Shown here: positions 40,609-49,890 of the stretch, piece by piece
How positions within the stretch are numbered: position 1 is the stretch's first letter
How the letters are laid out: each line of letters begins with the position of its first letter
Assembly (NCBI GenBank): GCA_025359205.1
Contig: JANYHD010000001.1
Span: 1 to 64,000 of the forward strand
Source: Gammaproteobacteria bacterium
Lineage (GTDB): Bacteria > Pseudomonadota > Gammaproteobacteria > Steroidobacterales > Steroidobacteraceae
Direction of reading: 5' to 3'
DNA length: 64,000 bases
The notes under the pieces: generated by a model
Databases searched by the model: none
Told to the model about the DNA's origin: nothing
The model's input: only the letters and a program-made list of their open reading frames with translations
Translations under genes and position numbers: made by a program

Positions 40609-42123
40609 TCATTGTGCCGCAGTGCGTGCCAGGCGCTGCTCACGCATCCATTCGCGGATCTCATCAAGCCGCGCGCGAAACCGCTGCCGTTGCACCGTAG
40701 TGAGATTGGGCGAGGCGAGGGCGAGTTCGAGCTGCTGGTTGGCCAGCGGCAGATCGCCGTTGCTGATGTGGTATTCGGACATGTAATACGACGCGTCGCC
40801 GGTGTCGCCAGCCGCGCTGGCGGCGAGCGCCGTGAGCCGGATCTGCTCGGGCGTCGGGGTGGTGTTGTTGAACACGTCGAGCAGCAGCGCGTGCGCCTGG
40901 CTGGCGTGTCCGGTCTGCATCAGCGTGTCCGCGTAGCGCACCGCCAGCGGCACGTTGCGCGGGAACAGCGCCATCGCGCGCTCGAATTCGGTGAGCGCGG
41001 CGGCCGACTGGTGATCGGCCTGCAGCGCCTGGCCCAGGGCGGCGTACAGCGCGGTGATCTGCGGGTATTTCTCCCGCAGTTCGCGCAGCGTGACCGCCGC
41101 TGTGCCCGCCTGGTTGGCGCGCGTCTGCGCCAGCGCCTCGCCGTAGCGTTCCGGGTCGGTGAGCGCTCGCCGATCGCGCAGCTGCGCGTAGTAGACCGTC
41201 ATGTCCTTGTCGGTCGGCGCCACCAGCACGCGCAGCCGCTCGCGCATCCACTGGAACAGGATCGACTCGTTGATCGGGCTCTTGGCGTACTGCACGGCGC
41301 GCGTGCGCGCCTCGGCGATGCGATCGCGCGTCACCGGGTGGTTGCGCAACATGTCGAGCGGCCCGGAGATTTCCGCCAGTCCCTCGCGTCGGCCCATCGA
41401 TTCGAAGAAATCCGCCATTGCCAAGGTGTTGAAGCCCGCACCCGCCAGCAGGCCGATGCCGACACGATCGGCTTCCTCTTCCTCGCCGCGCGTGAAATTC
41501 ATGCTCTGCTGCAGGGCTATGCCCTGGCTCATGGCGATGGCGCCTTCCATCGCCTGGCCGCCGGCGCCGCTGGCAGCGCCGATCAGCACGGCCGCAAGCA
41601 TCGCAGCGGTGGTGCCGAGCGACATGCGGCTCTCCGCGAGGATTGAACGCGCGATGTGCCGCTGGCGCACGTGCGCGGTCTCGTGTCCGAGCACGGCAGC
41701 CAGGTCGGACTCGCTCTGAGTGAGCAGCACAAGTCCGGAGTTGACGCAGATGAAGCCGCCATACGTGGCAAAGGCATTGATCTCGTTCGAGCGGATAATG
41801 AAATACTGGAAGTTCTGGTCGTCGTCGCGTGCCTGCGCGGCCAGGCGCGAGCCCAGGTGCTGGATGTAGTCGGTGAGTTCCGGGTCCTCGAAGATCAGGT
41901 CCTGGCCGCGCAGCTGCCTGACTGCCATCAGGCCGATCTGGTACTCGTCGGCCTTGCTGAGTACTGCGTTCTCGGGGGAGCCCATGTCGGGCAGCTGGGC
42001 AGCCACGGCGCCCGGATCGCCGGCCGCCTGGGCGTTCACGGCCGCCAGCGTCAGCAGCAAGCCGGCCAATGCTGCACCGAAGGGGTGCAGGCGGGGTCGG
42101 CGAAGTGGCGTGAGTCCTTGCAT
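40609..42123 (-). CDS. bepA: M48-family metalloprotease with TPR domain (BepA-like)
   Basis: A 504-residue periplasmic protease/chaperone. The signal peptide is at residues ~8-32, the zinc motif HETAH is in LGHETAHVRQRH (about residues 147-151) with the third ligand in EEEADRVGIGLL. C-terminal TPR-like helices include ALYAALGQALQADHQSAAAL. BepA relatives degrade stalled outer-membrane proteins at BAM and LptD. The ATG at 42123 gives a good signal peptide; the frame stays open to 42303 but that part is not protein-like. Confidence 0.92.
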   Translation of the reverse strand: MQGLTPLRRPRLHPFGAALAGLLLTLAAVNAQAAGDPGAVAAQLPDMGSPENAVLSKADEYQIGLMAVRQLRGQDLIFEDPELTDYIQHLGSRLAAQARDDDQNFQYFIIRSNEINAFATYGGFICVNSGLVLLTQSESDLAAVLGHETAHVRQRHIARSILAESRMSLGTTAAMLAAVLIGAASGAGGQAMEGAIAMSQGIALQQSMNFTRGEEEEADRVGIGLLAGAGFNTLAMADFFESMGRREGLAEISGPLDMLRNHPVTRDRIAEARTRAVQYAKSPINESILFQWMRERLRVLVAPTDKDMTVYYAQLRDRRALTDPERYGEALAQTRANQAGTAAVTLRELREKYPQITALYAALGQALQADHQSAAALTEFERAMALFPRNVPLAVRYADTLMQTGHASQAHALLLDVFNNTTPTPEQIRLTALAASAAGDTGDASYYMSEYHISNGDLPLANQQLELALASPNLTTVQRQRFRARLDEIREWMREQRLARTAAQ

Positions 42124-42318
42124 CGGCTTTTCGACCGGGGCGGGGCGCCGGGGTTCCGAGGGCCTGCTGGACCCGTCCCGGAGGGTTGGGCCCCGAACGC
42201 CGCCCGGCGGCGATACTCGTCGTTCATTTGGAATGACCAACCTTCTCTCCTCGCGCCTTGCCTGGCGGCTTCGGGGGCCCCAACGCAGCGACCCCATAAG
42301 CATTGACAGGCTCTGGGG
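42124..42318. other. non-coding gap between bepA and phoH
   Basis: 195 bp without a supported gene. It is G+C-rich at the bepA side and holds a small hairpin TCATT-TGG-AATGA (42224-42236). No convincing promoter could be assigned, although bepA needs one here unless it is read from phoH. Confidence 0.4.
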
Positions 42319-43725
42319 CTATAACTGCTCGGAGGCGAAGTCGGCCAGCCGCGAACGCTCGCCCCGCAGCAGCGTGATGTGGCCGTAATGAGGCCAGCCG
42401 CGGAAGCGGTTGACTACGTAGGTCAGTCCCGAGGTGGTTTCGGTGAGATAGGGCGTGTCGATCTGCGCGATGTTGCCGAGCGCCACCAGTTTGCTGCCCG
42501 GGCCGGCGCGCGTGATCAGCGCCTTGAGCTGCTTGGGCGTGAGGTTCTGCGCCTCGTCGACGATGATGTAGCGGTTGAGGAAGGTGCGGCCGCGCATGAA
42601 ATTCATCGCGCGGATCTTGATGCGGTTGCGCAACAGGTCGTTGGTGGCGGCGCGTCCCCAGGCGCCGCCTTCCTCGCTGCGCGTGAGCACCTCGAGGTTA
42701 TCCATCAGTGCGCCCATCCACGGCTCCATCTTTTCCTCTTCGGTGCCGGGCAAGAAGCCAATGTCCTCGCCGAGCGGAATGGTCACGCGCGTCATGATGA
42801 TCTCGGCGAAGCGGTTGCGCTCCAGCGTCTGCACCAGGCCGGCGGCCAGCGCCAGCAGCGTCTTGCCCGTGCCCGCGGGTCCGAGGATCGTCACGCAGTC
42901 GATCTCCGGGTCCATGAGCAGGTTGAGCGCAAAATTCTGCTCACGGTTGCGCGCCGTCACGCCCCACACGCTGTGCCGGTCGCTGCGGAAATCGCGCACC
43001 AGCTCGAGCGTCGCGGCGCCGTTGTGCATCTTGCGCACCAGCGCTTCGATGCCGGCCGCGCCATCCTCGTAGACGAACTCATTGATGTGCCAGTCGGCCA
43101 CGGCCGGGCCTGACAGTTCGTACCAGGTGCGCTCGGCTTCCTTCCAGGAGCGCATGTCGCGCCCGTGCTGTTCCCAGAAATCCGCCGGCAGGCGCGCGCT
43201 GCCGGTGTAGAGGACGTCGGCGTCCTCGATGGTCTTGTCGCTGTAGTAGTCCTCGGCATGCACACCGACCACGGCGGCCTTGATGCGCAGGTTGATGTCT
43301 TTCGAGACCAGCACCACGCGCGTCTGCGGATGTTCCTGCTGCAGCGCCAGCGTCTGGCCGAGGATCAGGTTGTCCGCGCCATGCCCGGGCAGGTTGTCGG
43401 GCAGGCCGCTGTCGAGACTCCGGGTCTGGAAGAAGAGCCGCCCGGCCGGCGGCTGCTTGCCATGATTGTCGGTGCGCGCCGAGGGAATCGGCAGGCCCGC
43501 GTCGATCTGCGCCTTGGTGACGCCGCGGATCATATCGTCGAGGAAGCGGCTCGCCTGGCGCGTATTGCGCGAGGCCTCGGAGAGGCCCTTCTTGTTGGCG
43601 TCGAGTTCCTCGAGCACCACCATGGGCAGGTAGATGTCGTGCTCGGCAAAACGGAAGATCGCCGTCGGATCGTGCATCAGTACGTTGGTGTCGAGGACGA
43701 ACAGGCGGCGCGACTTCGCTCTCAC
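42319..43725 (-). CDS. PIN-PhoH family protein
   Basis: A 468-residue fusion. The N-terminal PIN nuclease domain begins RLFVLDTNVLMHDP with acidic residues in VVLEELDANKKG. The C-terminal PhoH ATPase domain has Walker A GPAGTGKTLLAL (about residue 265) and Walker B YIIVDEAQNLTPKQLK. Such proteins are proposed RNA helicase-nucleases. GTG at 43725 overlaps the bcp stop (GTGA); the frame continues to 43785 inside bcp. Confidence 0.92.
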   Translation of the reverse strand: MRAKSRRLFVLDTNVLMHDPTAIFRFAEHDIYLPMVVLEELDANKKGLSEASRNTRQASRFLDDMIRGVTKAQIDAGLPIPSARTDNHGKQPPAGRLFFQTRSLDSGLPDNLPGHGADNLILGQTLALQQEHPQTRVVLVSKDINLRIKAAVVGVHAEDYYSDKTIEDADVLYTGSARLPADFWEQHGRDMRSWKEAERTWYELSGPAVADWHINEFVYEDGAAGIEALVRKMHNGAATLELVRDFRSDRHSVWGVTARNREQNFALNLLMDPEIDCVTILGPAGTGKTLLALAAGLVQTLERNRFAEIIMTRVTIPLGEDIGFLPGTEEEKMEPWMGALMDNLEVLTRSEEGGAWGRAATNDLLRNRIKIRAMNFMRGRTFLNRYIIVDEAQNLTPKQLKALITRAGPGSKLVALGNIAQIDTPYLTETTSGLTYVVNRFRGWPHYGHITLLRGERSRLADFASEQL

Positions 43726-44189
43726 AGTAATTTGACAGCCTCCAGCACCTCGGCCGCGTGACCTTGCACCTTGACCTTGCGCCATTCCTGCCGGAGCTTG
43801 CCCGCAGCGTCGATCAGGAAAGTGCTGCGCACGAGCCCTAAGACCTTGCGGCCATACATGTTCTTTTCGTGGATCACGTCGAACAGCTTGCAGGCCTCGC
43901 TCTCGGCATCAACCAGCAGCGGGAACTCGAAACCGTAGCGGGCGCAGAACTTTTCGTGCGCTGCCAGACTGTCGCGCGAGACGCCACACACGAGGGCGCC
44001 GGCGCGCCGGAATGCGGACAGCAGGCGCTGGAAATCCTGCCCTTCGAGCGTGCAGCCCGGAGTGCTGTCGCGCGGATAGAAGTACAGCACCAGCGCCTTG
44101 CCGCGCGCCGCCCGCAGCCGGAACGCCGCTCCTCCCGTAGCCGGCAGCGTGAAGTCCGGCACCGCCCGGCCGATCGCAACCGCAGTCAT
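43722..44189 (-). CDS. bcp: thioredoxin-dependent peroxiredoxin Bcp/PrxQ
   Basis: A 155-residue peroxiredoxin. The peroxidatic Cys lies in YPRDSTPGCTLEGQDF (about residue 46). The position of the typical PrxQ resolving Cys five residues later is occupied by a different residue, so it behaves as a 1-Cys form or uses C58-C88 region cysteines. It reduces hydroperoxides with thioredoxin. It overlaps both neighbours by 4 bp. Confidence 0.92.
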   Translation of the reverse strand: MTAVAIGRAVPDFTLPATGGAAFRLRAARGKALVLYFYPRDSTPGCTLEGQDFQRLLSAFRRAGALVCGVSRDSLAAHEKFCARYGFEFPLLVDAESEACKLFDVIHEKNMYGRKVLGLVRSTFLIDAAGKLRQEWRKVKVQGHAAEVLEAVKLL

Positions 44190-44737
44190 GATTTAACGGG
44201 CTCGAGGATCGCGTCGAGGTTCATTGTGTCGCAGTAATCCATGAACTCCTCGCGCAGCTGGGCGACGTGCAGGCGCGCGGGCACGTTGATGGTCATCTGT
44301 ACCGCAAACATGGGCGCGCCGGTATGGGCGGCCGGGTAGCTGCGCGTGGCTGCCTCGCAGATGTCGATGTTGCGCGCAACAAAGAATCCCGACAGGCCGG
44401 CCACGATGCCCGACTGGTCAAGACTGACGATGTCAATGGAGTAGGGCACCAGCTCCTTGCGCACGGGCCGCGCCTCGGTGCGGCGCAGGTGCACGCTGAG
44501 CGTGCCGCCGTCGGCCAGGCGGCCCAGCTCCGATTCGATGCGCGCCAGCGTGTGCCAGTTGCCGGTGACCAGCAACTGCATCGCGAATTCGTTGCCGAGT
44601 GCTGCCATGCGGCTCTCGGCGATGTTGCCGCCGCAGTCGGTAATGACGCGCGTCAGGTCGTGGACCATGCCGGTGTGGTCGCTGCCGATCGCGGATACGG
44701 CCAGATGTTGCTTGCCGGGAGCGCTGGGGTCGTTCAC
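44186..44737 (-). CDS. gcvR: GcvR-like tandem ACT-domain regulator
   Basis: A protein of about 183 residues with two ACT domains: HLAVSAIGSDHTGMVHDLTR and later YSIDIVSLDQSGIVAGLSG. This is the architecture of GcvR, which restrains the glycine-cleavage activator GcvA. GTG at 44737 matches relatives, which begin just before the first ACT strand; an ATG at 44794 is an alternative. The order dapA / gcvR-bcp divergent is conserved in gammaproteobacteria. No gcvA is in the window. Confidence 0.85.
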   Translation of the reverse strand: MNDPSAPGKQHLAVSAIGSDHTGMVHDLTRVITDCGGNIAESRMAALGNEFAMQLLVTGNWHTLARIESELGRLADGGTLSVHLRRTEARPVRKELVPYSIDIVSLDQSGIVAGLSGFFVARNIDICEAATRSYPAAHTGAPMFAVQMTINVPARLHVAQLREEFMDYCDTMNLDAILEPVKS

Positions 44738-44841
44738 GATCGGCAGTGTACCGGTTTCCGGGGCTTGCTTCAGGCCGCGCTGGATGCGTAACATCCCGCG
44801 CCCTGTGCGGCGTATGGCCGCATCCCCTAACGCGAGGCAGC

Positions 44842-45744
44842 ATGTTTTCAGGCAGTCTGGTAGCGATCGTCACGCCCATGCTCGAGGACGGCGCCATCGA
44901 CCTGGAGGCCTGGGAGCGGCTGCTCGACCTGCACCTGCATGGCGGCACCGCGGGTGTCGTGGTCGGCGGGAGCACGGGGGAATCCGTGACGCTGACCGAT
45001 GCGGAGCAGGATTCGCTCCTGTCACACGCGCGTCGCCGCATTGCCGGCCGCATGGCGCTGATTGCCGGCGTCGGCGGCAGCTCAACGGCGGCCGTGGTCG
45101 AGCGGGTGCGCGCGCTCGGCGGCGCTGGGCTCGATGCGCTGCTGGTCGCGACGCCGGCCTATAACCGTCCGACACAGGAGGGCTTGTACCGGCATTTTGC
45201 GGCGATTGCCGCAGCTGCGAGCGTTCCGGTGCTGCTCTACAACGTTCCCGGCCGCACGGCGGTCGATTTGCTGCCGGCCACGGTCGGCCGGCTGGCTGAA
45301 CTCCCGCGCATCGCCGGCATCAAAGAGGCGGTGGCTGATCCCGCCCGAGTCTGTGAGTTGCTGGGCATTGCGCCCGCCGGCTTCAGCGTGCTGTCCGGCG
45401 ATGACGCCACGGCCTGCGCGTCGGTGCTGGCCGGCGCCCGGGGCGTGATTTCAGTGAGCGCCAATGTCGTGCCGGAAGCGGTTGCGGCCGTGATGGGCGC
45501 CGCGCTGCGCGGTGAGCGCGAACTGGCCACGCAGATTGACGGCGCGCTGGCCGCGCTGCACCGCGAGTTGTCCGTGGAGTCGAATCCGATACCGGTAAAA
45601 TGGGCGCTGGCCGATATGAAAATGATCAACCCTGGAATCCGTCTGCCACTCACCTGGCTCAGTGCAGCCGCACAGCCGCGCGTGCGCGCGGCGCTGCGTG
45701 CCGCCCAAGCCGTCGGCACCGTGGCGCAGGTGCGCAGCGCATGA
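44842..45744 (+). CDS. dapA: 4-hydroxy-tetrahydrodipicolinate synthase
   Basis: A 300-residue TIM-barrel enzyme that condenses pyruvate with aspartate semialdehyde in lysine/peptidoglycan synthesis. The Schiff-base lysine is K161 (IAGIKEAV), the catalytic Tyr is Y133 in LLYNVPGRTAVDL, and GSTGESVTL is near residue 45. GAGGCAG precedes the ATG at 44842. Its stop overlaps the next lipoprotein gene (ATGA). Confidence 0.95.
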   Translation: MFSGSLVAIVTPMLEDGAIDLEAWERLLDLHLHGGTAGVVVGGSTGESVTLTDAEQDSLLSHARRRIAGRMALIAGVGGSSTAAVVERVRALGGAGLDALLVATPAYNRPTQEGLYRHFAAIAAAASVPVLLYNVPGRTAVDLLPATVGRLAELPRIAGIKEAVADPARVCELLGIAPAGFSVLSGDDATACASVLAGARGVISVSANVVPEAVAAVMGAALRGERELATQIDGALAALHRELSVESNPIPVKWALADMKMINPGIRLPLTWLSAAAQPRVRAALRAAQAVGTVAQVRSA

Positions 45745-46022
45745 GGCACCAGACGACTCGCGCGCTGGCACTGGCCACCTCGGCGCTGCTCCTGCTCGCG
45801 CAGGGCGGCTGCTCGTGGATGCATCACGGCAAGAATGGCGCACGCTGCCGCGAACCCGCGATTGGGGGCGAGGCGAAGAACCTGCCGCCACTCAAGATGC
45901 CGCCGGGCCTCGATGCTCCGGATACCCGCAACGCGATCAAAGTCCCGCCGCTGAACGAGCCCGAGCGCCCGCGAGTTCCTGGCGATCCCTGCCTGTCTCA
46001 GCCGCCGAGCTTCAAGTCCTGA
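45741..46022 (+). CDS. small lipoprotein in the BamC position
   Basis: 93 residues. The signal peptide (residues ~8-23) ends in a lipobox-like GGC (Cys24). A Pro-rich segment follows: LPPLKMPPGLDAPDTRNAIK, then VPPLNEPERPR. That segment resembles the unstructured N-terminal tail of BamC (NlpB), which follows dapA in E. coli and binds BamD. The two globular domains of BamC are missing. It overlaps dapA by 4 bp. I infer a reduced BamC; a different lipoprotein cannot be excluded. Confidence 0.75.
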   Translation: MRHQTTRALALATSALLLLAQGGCSWMHHGKNGARCREPAIGGEAKNLPPLKMPPGLDAPDTRNAIKVPPLNEPERPRVPGDPCLSQPPSFKS

Positions 46023-46036
46023 TCGATACCGGGGCT

Positions 46037-46045
46037 TGCTAGAAT
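46037..46045 (+). promoter_or_regulatory. extended -10 promoter of tRNA-Ser
   Basis: TGC followed by TAGAAT (46040-46045) forms an extended -10 element 55 bp before the mature tRNA-Ser. No good -35 is seen at the usual distance, as is common with extended -10 promoters. It may also drive the SRP RNA and dnaX. Confidence 0.5.
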
Positions 46046-46099
46046 GGGCACTGGTTAGTGCGTGATTGTACCTTAAGAAATGTCTGTAACATATTGAAA

Positions 46100-46191
46100 G
46101 GAGAGGTGGCCGAGCGGTCGAAGGCGCTGGACTGGAATTCCAGTAACATCTTCACGGGTGTTCGTGGGTTCGAATCCCACCCTCTCCGCCA
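46100..46191 (+). tRNA. tRNA-Ser (anticodon GGA)
   Basis: A 92-nt class II tRNA. The acceptor GGAGAGG (46100-46106) pairs with CCTCTCC (46181-46187), and 3' GCCA is encoded (46188-46191). The anticodon stem CTGGA/TCCAG holds loop CTGGAAT with anticodon GGA. There is a long variable arm and a TTCGAATC T-loop. Confidence 0.97.
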
Positions 46192-46200
46192 GTCCATGGT

Positions 46201-46309
46201 GGTCCGCGCCGGTTCCTTCGCGACGACGAGCCGCCAACCCCGTCAGGCCCGGAAGGGAGCAGCGGTAACGGCCACGTTGTGCGCCGAAGTTCGGCCGGCG
46301 CGGACTGCC
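46201..46309 (+). ncRNA. ffs: 4.5S signal recognition particle RNA (small bacterial type)
   Basis: The invariant SRP apical domain is present: AACCCCGTCAGG, then CCGGAAGGGAGCAGCGGTAA (about 46235-46268), with the GGAA tetraloop region. Outer arms GTCCGCGCCGG (46202-46212) and CCGGCGCGGAC (46295-46305) pair perfectly to form the rod. T-rich sequence follows at 46320-46324. It is the RNA partner of Ffh. Exact ends are estimated. Confidence 0.95.
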
Positions 46310-46344
46310 TCCACGGCACTTTTTCCACCGCAGGTGGGCGATAG

Positions 46345-47934
46345 ATGGCATACACAGCGCTAGCGCGCAAATGGCGTCCGCGCAGCTTCGCCGAGATGAC
46401 CGGCCAGGAGCATGTGCTCGCCTCGCTCAGCAATGCGCTGGCAAGCGGCCGCGTGCATCATGCATTCCTGTTCGCGGGCACACGCGGCGTGGGCAAGACC
46501 ACGGTGGCGCGGATCCTGGCCAAATGCCTGAACTGCGAACGCGGCGTCAGCGCGACGCCCTGCCTCGAATGCGGCAGCTGCCGCGAGATCGAGGCCGGCC
46601 GCAGCATCGACCTGATCGAAGTCGACGCCGCCTCGCGCACCAAGGTCGATGATACGCGCGAACTGCTCGACAACGTGCAGTACGCGCCGACCCGCAGCCG
46701 CTACAAGGTGTACCTGATCGACGAGGTGCACATGCTGAGCGCAAGTTCCTTCAACGCGCTGCTGAAGACACTCGAGGAGCCACCCCCGCACGTCAAGTTC
46801 CTGCTCGCCACCACCGATCCGCAGAAACTTCCGGTTACGGTGCTGTCGCGCTGCCTGCAATTCAATCTCAAGCGCCTGTCGGTGCCGCTGATCAGCGCGC
46901 GCCTGGCGCACATCCTCGCTGCGGAACAGCTCGTCTACGAAGCGCCTGCGCTGCAATTGCTGGCGCAGGCCGCTGACGGGAGCCTGCGCGATGCGCTCTC
47001 GCTGCTCGACCAGCTGCTGGCCTTTGGCGATGGTGCCGCGCGCGTGGCCGAGGCGCGCGCCATGCTCGGCACCGTCACGCGCGATCACGTGGAGCGCATT
47101 GCCGTGGCGCTCGCGGCGGGCGATGCGCAGGGCGTGCTGGCCGCGGCCGCGGAGCTGGCGGATTTTGCGCCCGACTACGGCCAGATACTCGACCAGCTGG
47201 CCGCGCTCCTCGAGCGCGTCGCGCTGCACCAGCTGGTGCCGGGCTATGCGGGCGACGAGCTTTTTTCGCTGGCACTGGTGGGCAATCTGGCCGCGCACAT
47301 GAACGGCGAGGATGTGCAGCTCTACTATCAGACTGCAATCATGGGGCGCCGCGACCTGGCGCTGGCGCCCGACCCGCTCACCGGCTTCCGCATGACGCTG
47401 ATTCGCATGCTGACCTTCAGGCCCGAGACCGCCGGGCAGGCGCGTGCGCCAGCACTGAGCGCTGCCGCTGCACCGGGCGCTACGCCGGCCGGTCCCGTTG
47501 CATCGAACCCAGTGGCATTGAACCCAGTGGCATTGAACCCCGTCGCCTTGAACGAGCAGTGGAGCGCGTTGCTGGCGGCGGCTGAACTGGACGGTCCGAC
47601 GCGCTCGCTGGCGCTCAACTGCAGCCTGGCAGCGCGCGAGCCTGGCCTGCTGCGCCTCACACTAGATGCGAAAAACGCCGGCGGCTATACGCGCGGTCGC
47701 GAGGAGAAGCTCGCGCAGGCCCTGGGGCGCCACCTCGGTGAGGCGCTGCGCGTGGAAATCAGCGTCGGTGTCGTGGCGGCCGAGACCCCGGCCCAGGCCG
47801 GCGAGCGCGCCACGCAGGAAACACTGGCGGCAGCGCGTGCAGCGCTGGCGGCCGACCCAACCGTGCGCGCACTGCAGGAGCGTTTTGGCGCGACGGTCAA
47901 TCCCGATTCGGTGCGCGCGCGCCGCCCGGCCTGA
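46345..47934 (+). CDS. dnaX: DNA polymerase III subunit gamma/tau
   Basis: A 529-residue clamp-loader ATPase. Walker A is GTRGVGKTT (about residue 45). Zinc-binding cysteines are in [19 protein letters not shown]. Walker B/DExH is [11 protein letters not shown], and the sensor 1 region is [18 protein letters not shown]. After the clamp-loader domains comes a short linker with an NPVAL repeat and a C-terminal tau-like domain. No E. coli-type A AAA AAG slippery site was found. It leads dnaX-ybaB-recR. Confidence 0.95.
   Translation: MAYTALARKWRPRSFAEMTGQEHVLASLSNALASGRVHHAFLFAGTRGVGKTTVARILAKCLNCERGVSATPCLECGSCREIEAGRSIDLIEVDAASRTKVDDTRELLDNVQYAPTRSRYKVYLIDEVHMLSASSFNALLKTLEEPPPHVKFLLATTDPQKLPVTVLSRCLQFNLKRLSVPLISARLAHILAAEQLVYEAPALQLLAQAADGSLRDALSLLDQLLAFGDGAARVAEARAMLGTVTRDHVERIAVALAAGDAQGVLAAAAELADFAPDYGQILDQLAALLERVALHQLVPGYAGDELFSLALVGNLAAHMNGEDVQLYYQTAIMGRRDLALAPDPLTGFRMTLIRMLTFRPETAGQARAPALSAAAAPGATPAGPVASNPVALNPVALNPVALNEQWSALLAAAELDGPTRSLALNCSLAAREPGLLRLTLDAKNAGGYTRGREEKLAQALGRHLGEALRVEISVGVVAAETPAQAGERATQETLAAARAALAADPTVRALQERFGATVNPDSVRARRPA
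47491..47550 (+). repeat. 15-bp tandem repeat inside dnaX (NPVAL units)
   Basis: Four tandem 15-bp units. Two are identical (AACCCAGTGGCATTG at 47506-47520 and 47521-47535); the flanking units are diverged. They encode repeated N-P-V-A-L in the linker between the clamp-loader and C-terminal domains. The repeats keep the frame, so copy number may vary between strains. Confidence 0.85.
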
Positions 47935-47965
47935 GCTGGCCCGGTATGCGCCAAGGAGAGCAGGC

Positions 47966-48289
47966 ATGAGTGGTGGCATGGGCAACATGATGAAGCAGGC
48001 GCAGGCACTGCAGGCGAACATGCAGCGCGCGCAGGCCGAGATCGCGCAGCTCGAAGTGACCGGTGAGTCCGGCGGCGGCATGGTCAAGATCACGATCAAC
48101 GGCCGTCACGAGGCGCGCCGCGTGCAGATTGAGCCTGCGGCTTTCGGCGATGATCGGGAAATGCTCGAGGACCTGCTGGCCGCAGCGCTCAACGACGCCA
48201 CGCGCAAGCTCGAAGCGGCGAGTCAGGCCAAGATGGCCAGCCTGATGGGTGGACTGCAACTGCCACCCGGCATGAAATTGCCGTTCTGA
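47966..48289 (+). CDS. ybaB: YbaB/EbfC nucleoid-associated protein
   Basis: A 107-residue YbaB family DNA-binding protein: [39 protein letters not shown], and the Met/Pro-rich end [19 protein letters not shown] lies upstream of the ATG at 47966. It is between dnaX and recR as usual, and its stop overlaps recR (TGATG). Confidence 0.95.
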   Translation: MSGGMGNMMKQAQALQANMQRAQAEIAQLEVTGESGGGMVKITINGRHEARRVQIEPAAFGDDREMLEDLLAAALNDATRKLEAASQAKMASLMGGLQLPPGMKLPF

Positions 48290-48885
48290 TGCAGCATTCG
48301 CCCGCGCTCGCCGCCCTGATCGATTCACTCCGCACGCTGCCGGGCGTGGGACCGAAGAGCGCTCAGCGCATGGCCTTTCACCTGCTGCAGGATGCGCGTC
48401 CGGCGGCGCAGGCGCTGGCCGGGTCGATCGAGCGCGCGCTCGCGCGCGTGGGCCGCTGCCGCCAGTGCCGCATGCTCACCGAAGCCGAGCTGTGCGACAT
48501 CTGCGCCAGCCCGCAACGCGACGCCTCGCTGCTGTGCGTGGTCGAGTCGCCGGCCGACGTCGTGGCCATTGAGCAGTCCGGCGGCTACCGCGGCCGCTAC
48601 TTCGTGCTGATGGGGCATCTCTCGCCGCTCGACGGCATCGGCCCCGAGCAGCTGGGCAGCGCCGAGTTCGATGCACTGCTGGCGGCGGGCGGGATCCACG
48701 AAGTGATCCTGGCCACTAATTCCACCGTCGAGGGTGAAGCCACTGCGCATTTTCTGTCACAGCTGGCGCATCAGCACCAACTGCGAGCAACCCGAATTGC
48801 CCACGGCGTGCCGGTCGGTGGCGAACTCGAATACATCGATGCCGGCACGCTGGCGCATGCCCTGGCGGGCCGGCAGGTCCTTTAG
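48289..48885 (+). CDS. recR: recombination mediator RecR
   Basis: A 198-residue RecR. A helix-hairpin-helix ([17 protein letters not shown]) is followed by the zinc finger [16 protein letters not shown] and the Toprim domain ([33 protein letters not shown]). It works with RecO/RecF to load RecA at gaps. It overlaps ybaB by one base. Confidence 0.96.
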   Translation: MQHSPALAALIDSLRTLPGVGPKSAQRMAFHLLQDARPAAQALAGSIERALARVGRCRQCRMLTEAELCDICASPQRDASLLCVVESPADVVAIEQSGGYRGRYFVLMGHLSPLDGIGPEQLGSAEFDALLAAGGIHEVILATNSTVEGEATAHFLSQLAHQHQLRATRIAHGVPVGGELEYIDAGTLAHALAGRQVL

Positions 48886-48903
48886 GAATACATTGACCGG
48901 GTG

Positions 48904-49854
48904 CTAGCGCCGGCCCGGCGGCAGGCGCGAGAGCAACTGGTCGCGCAGCCGGCGCAGGCGTCGGTAGCTTTCGTACCGGCGCGCGCTCATCGTCCCCATG
49001 TCCACCGCGGCACGCACCGCGCAGTGCGGTTCCTGCAGGTGCTGGCAGTCGGCGAAGCGGCATTGCGGCGCGAGTGCGGCCACTTCGGCGAATCCGAGCG
49101 TGCGCGCATCGAGTGCCTCGGGAGCAGGCGCGAAATCGCGCACGCCGGGCGAATCGATCAGGGCGCCGCCATCGGGCAGTGTGTAGAGGTGCGCTGCGCT
49201 GGTGGTGTGGCGCCCTTCATCGCTCTTCAGCAAGATGCCCACCGCGGCTTGTGCACCCGGTACCAAAGCGCGCAGCAGCGAGGACTTGCCTACGCCTGAT
49301 TGCCCCACGAGCATCACGGTTTCGGCACGCAGTCGCAGCCGCAGTTCATCCAGCCCAAGGCCGCTGGCTGCACTGCACTGCAACGCCGCGCAGCCAGTCG
49401 CGGCCAGCGCGGCCATTTCTGCGCGCGCGCCCGGCGTGAATCCCAGTTCGGCCTTGTTGGCGAGTAGCAGTGCGCCGATGCTGCTGCTCGCTGCCGCTGC
49501 CAGGTAACGATCGACCAGGAACAGGTCCGGCTCCGGGCGCGGCGCCACCACCACGACCAGCAGCGTCAGGTTCGCAGCCACAAGTTCGGCCCGGCCGCGC
49601 GCGTTGCTGCGATAGAGCGCGCTGCGCCGCACGCTGACCTCGCTGACCTGCCACTGCGCGTGCTGGCCGTCGCCGGTGCAAACAACCTCGTCGCCGCACA
49701 CGAACTGCAGGTTGCGTCCCGCGGCGCGTGCCAGCACCTCGGTTCCGTCATCGAAGCGCACGCGTGCGCTGGCGCCATGCGAAACCAATACCAACCCGCT
49801 CCGGCGCGGGCCGGCCGCGCCGGCCGCGTCACCAGAGGTAGGGGGCTGCTTCAC
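48904..49854 (-). CDS. rsgA: ribosome small-subunit-dependent GTPase RsgA
   Basis: A 316-residue circularly permuted GTPase. An OB-fold N-terminal domain is followed by G4 (LLANKAEL), G1 ([15 protein letters not shown]) and G3 (DSPGVRDF), then the C-terminal zinc site [14 protein letters not shown]. It checks 30S maturation. GTG at 49854 is chosen because AGGG lies nearby and the upstream frame overlaps orn. Confidence 0.93.
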   Translation of the reverse strand: MKQPPTSGDAAGAAGPRRSGLVLVSHGASARVRFDDGTEVLARAAGRNLQFVCGDEVVCTGDGQHAQWQVSEVSVRRSALYRSNARGRAELVAANLTLLVVVVAPRPEPDLFLVDRYLAAAASSSIGALLLANKAELGFTPGARAEMAALAATGCAALQCSAASGLGLDELRLRLRAETVMLVGQSGVGKSSLLRALVPGAQAAVGILLKSDEGRHTTSAAHLYTLPDGGALIDSPGVRDFAPAPEALDARTLGFAEVAALAPQCRFADCQHLQEPHCAVRAAVDMGTMSARRYESYRRLRRLRDQLLSRLPPGRR

Positions 49855-49890
49855 CCTGCTATCATGCACCAGGCAACGGAGAGCGGGCAC

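Noticed and set aside
42124-42303. N-terminal extension of BepA (in-frame to 42303)
   Set aside because: The extension is Arg/Pro-rich and would bury the signal peptide that begins at 42123.
47660-47700. Possible dnaX programmed frameshift site (run of five A at 47669-47673)
   Set aside because: The codon phase gives G AAA AAC rather than an A AAA AAG-type heptamer, and no clear stimulatory hairpin was recognised.
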